From positions 429,559 through 461,906 of the forward strand of contig NMRA01000260.1 of assembly GCA_002633005.1 (NCBI GenBank): a DNA stretch of 32,348 bases, in the 5' to 3' direction. The DNA is from Phoronis australis. Taxonomy: Eukaryota > Phoronida > Phoronidae. The position numbers and the translations under genes were made by a program. Each line of letters begins with the position of its first letter. Position 1 is the stretch's first letter. Positions 29,897 through 32,348 of the stretch are shown here, one piece after another. The notes under the pieces were generated by a model. The model was not told the origin of the DNA, did not search any database, and was given only the letters and a program-made list of their open reading frames with translations.

Positions 29897-29901
29897 AAGG
29901 C
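29897..29901. repeat. Target-site duplication AAGGC (right)
   Basis: This matches 25345-25349 exactly. Confidence 0.9.
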
Positions 29902-30480
29902 AAAAGTTGTCACTCTGTGCATGGCAATGAACAGCTCAGTTGTGAATATGGCACACCAAAGATGATCCGTCTGTACCGTCAACACCTGATAATTACTTCC
30001 GCCTTGCCCCTGGTTTGCGGCCACACAATGATAAGTTACCTTGAGAAGATGGAGTAAGTTGTCACAAGTAGGGCATGTTGCTCTAGTTTAAATTGTGTCC
30101 AGACAGTCCCCAAACCTATTGACAACTAGTTCCAGGAGTAACTTAATCTAAGGTCAGGCTATGTGTGAACGGCACTTAAGGATCCTCTCAAACCTTGTTT
30201 ACAAAATTGGCCGTTTTTACAATATTTCACTTATGCCTAACAAAATACATTATATTCATTCTCGAGGAACTTCAAATATGAAATATATATGGTGTAGCGA
30301 GAAAAAAGATTTAGCAGAACCACCTTGGAACCGCGCAACTGCATGGAAATTTGTTTATTTCTTATCTGAGGTCAAAGGTTACAGGGCTGTCACTCAAATG
30401 AAATCTCCCGCCAGGCATAGGGCAGCTTCGTATGTTCTCTCAGTCCATTTATTCATAATTTTAGTCAGCGAGGTGTACAT
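29902..30480. other. Flank between the Gypsy element and the contig join
   Basis: No domain or RNA gene was recognised. A short minus-strand frame lies at 29800-30024, but its 3' part is in the LTR. No second half of the lectin domain is present. Confidence 0.65.
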
Positions 30481-30481
30481 N
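30481..30481. other. Single N: probable contig join
   Basis: The second Gypsy copy begins abruptly after this base, in the middle of its pol region, with no LTR. The sequence on the left is unrelated. A reading frame that runs across it (30394-31755) is an artefact at its C-terminal end. Confidence 0.8.
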
Positions 30482-32348
30482 CGGTACACCGCCGACGTTA
30501 TCGGGTCTTGTTGTGTCCAGCGCTGTATTTTGGCTACAGTGACAGGCGTAAAATCCATCTGAGTTAATGACAAAACCACTTCCTCAGGCACGGGCACCTG
30601 AAATGGTTTACACTCCAGCGGCAGTCTACTAAGTGCGTTGGCATTGCCGTTAGACTGTCCAGACTTGTGTCGTAAAACGTAGTTATATCCTGACAACATT
30701 AAGGCCCATCGTTTCATACGTGAGCTACACATAGCCGATATGGCGGTGCCCTCATGTAAATTCCCTAAAAGAGGCAAATGGTCAGTTACTATTGTGAAAT
30801 TACGTCCATACAAATAACTGTGGAAGTGTTTCACCCCAAAGATGATAGCCAATGCTTTGCAATCAATCTGTGCATAATTCTTCTCAGCTGGTGCTAATGT
30901 CCGAGAAGCAAACGCTATTGGTTTTTCAGAACTGTCTTCCAAGACGTGTGATAATACCGCGCCAACACCGTAGGGTGAAGCATCGCAGCTCAACAACAAA
31001 GGATATTCCGGTTGATAATGAACAAGCAAATTCGTGGATGTTAACAAACGTTTTGAATGTTGAAACGCATCGGACTCGCGTTTGCCCCAACGCCATTTGA
31101 CACCGTTGCGTAGCAAGGCGTAGAGTGGTGCCAAAACAGAACTGGCATTGTCCAGAAACTTGTGGGAGTAATTCAGCAATCCAATGTACGAGCGTAACTC
31201 CGATACGTTGCGCGGAGCGGGTGCCTGCACTATTGCCGTGACTTTCTCTTTCGTGGGGCGTATGCCTGCCCCGTCCAGACGGTGTCCCAAGTAAGTGACC
31301 GACGTTTGGTTGAACACGCATTTTTCTCTCTTCAAACGGAACCCGTTGTTCTTCAGGCATTCCAAAACCTGTTCCAGGTTGGCTGTGTGCTCAGCCGTGT
31401 TACGACCAGCCACCAAAATGTCTTCTAGATACACAGTGCACATAGGAATACCTCGCACTACCTGTTCCATGGTACGCTGAAACAGGCCGGGGGCAGAGGA
31501 TATCCTGAACGGAACGCGGGTATAAGCTAGTAATCCATGACTCAGAGTGTTGAGGGTAGTTAATTTTTGCGAAGGTTCAGTTAGTTCCAACTGTTGATAT
31601 GCGTGACTTAAGTCCAGCTTAGAATAAATCTGACCACCGGCAAGTTTGGTAAATAAATCGTCTATTCGTGGAATAGGGTACTTATCAACCAATCCAGCTT
31701 TGTTCAACGTGGAACTATAATCACCACAAATGTGAACGTCGCCCGAGTTTTTCAACCACGGGCGTAGCCCACTCCGACGAGCTCACTGACTTCAACACCC
31801 GGTCAACATCGGTTCAACTCCAATTCGACTTTTTCACGTAAAGCGTATGGGACTGGGCGTGCCTTCATGTAGACGGGTGTGGTATCCGGATTGACATTCA
31901 AAGACACCTGTCCTCCAATGTATTTTCCTAATTCGTCACGGAAAAGTTCCTTGTAACGTTGCAAAACAGCTAACTCATGCACAGTATTCGTGGCCGTTTA
32001 CACTCGTTTCCAGTCCAACCGCAAACGATTAAGCCAATTACGCCCTAATAGACTTGGGCCCAAATTTGTGACCAGTAGGGGGAGTCGATACTCCTGGTTA
32101 TCTTGAGTCACGTTGACCTCGGCCTCACGTGACCGGACTTCCGCACCCCCATAGCCGACAAGTATGACGTGAGAGTCTACAAGAGGCTCGTTGTTTGTGC
32201 AAATGTTTGACCACACATCTTCATTGACCACACTGAACTTGGCGCCAGTGTCTAATTCCATAGAAACAATCTGGCCATTGATAATAACGTCCACCATGTG
32301 TGGCGGATCAGCACTGGGTGCGGACTCGCTGTCTATGCGATACATATT
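30482..32348 (-). pseudogene. Second Gypsy pol copy, decayed and truncated at both ends
   Basis: This corresponds to residues ~298-923 of the intact polyprotein (26992 to about 28868). It runs off the window at one end and stops at the N at the other. Protease (32345-31998) and RT/RNase H (31755-30482) remain readable but are separated by a short deletion (near 31755), a further rearrangement near 31800 and a TAA (near 31998). YLDD has become YLED, RNase H E798 has become K and D871 has become N, and a glycine in PFGISSAPG has become R. Many differences from the intact copy are CpG to TpG or CpA. It is not functional. Confidence 0.92.

Noticed and set aside
29800-30024. Minus-strand frame next to the Gypsy element that also continues across the pre-insertion site
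   Set aside because: No similarity that I can name. It starts at GTG rather than ATG and ends within the LTR or shortly after the empty site.
1-32348. CRISPR arrays, bacterial operons, ribosome-binding sites, rRNA genes
   Set aside because: Intron-exon structure, spliced domain exons and eukaryotic retrotransposons show animal DNA. No short regularly spaced repeats or rRNA signatures were seen.

Overview
The window is eukaryotic, almost certainly from an invertebrate animal genome. It is AT-rich. Short coding blocks with extracellular protein domains are separated by introns of about 0.3 to 2.6 kb with GT..AG borders, and the spacers hold LTR and non-LTR retrotransposons, MITE-like elements and tRNA-like repeat heads. 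The domain mix (CCP/Sushi, TSP1, PAN/Apple, Kringle, C-type lectin) would suit a cnidarian, amphioxus or another marine invertebrate; I cannot fix the species from sequence alone.

Layout. Positions 1-2327 are non-coding. Positions 2328-24491 carry exons of what looks like one plus-strand multidomain secreted or cell-surface gene: seven CCP exons of exactly 174 bp each (2328-7635), one TSP1 exon (8573-8776), one PAN/Apple exon (11367-11639), one Kringle exon (12840-13088), an unrecognised 8-cysteine exon (17091-17315, repeated at 21214-21438) and the first half of a C-type lectin domain (22988-23171, repeated at 24308-24491). All exons start in phase 1. All end in phase 1 except the lectin half, which ends in phase 2. 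Neither the first exon with a signal peptide nor the 3' end of the gene is in the window. CCP3 to CCP5 lie in a 1120-bp exon-plus-intron tandem duplication, and CCP3 to CCP7 are almost identical.

Three single N bases (17411, 23223, 30481) look like contig joins. The duplicated 8-cysteine and lectin exons lie in repeats that abut two of these joins, so they are probably two haplotypes of one exon placed end to end, not real gene duplications. The likely real order is 7xCCP-TSP1-PAN-Kringle-8Cys-CTLD.

Mobile DNA. A decayed Jockey-like non-LTR element (RT tail, RNase H, CCHC-like tail) lies at about 13930-15780, with a second copy at 18535-19920. A complete Ty3/Gypsy element on the minus strand (25350-29896) has 168-bp LTRs, a 5-bp AAGGC target-site duplication, a primer-binding site, a polypurine tract and one intact gag-pol frame. 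A second, decayed Gypsy copy fills 30482-32348. Its changes are rich in CpG decay and hit catalytic residues. Two small inverted-repeat elements, a diverged ~133-bp tandem repeat in the TSP1-PAN intron, a short hairpin and two tRNA-like SINE heads fill much of the rest.
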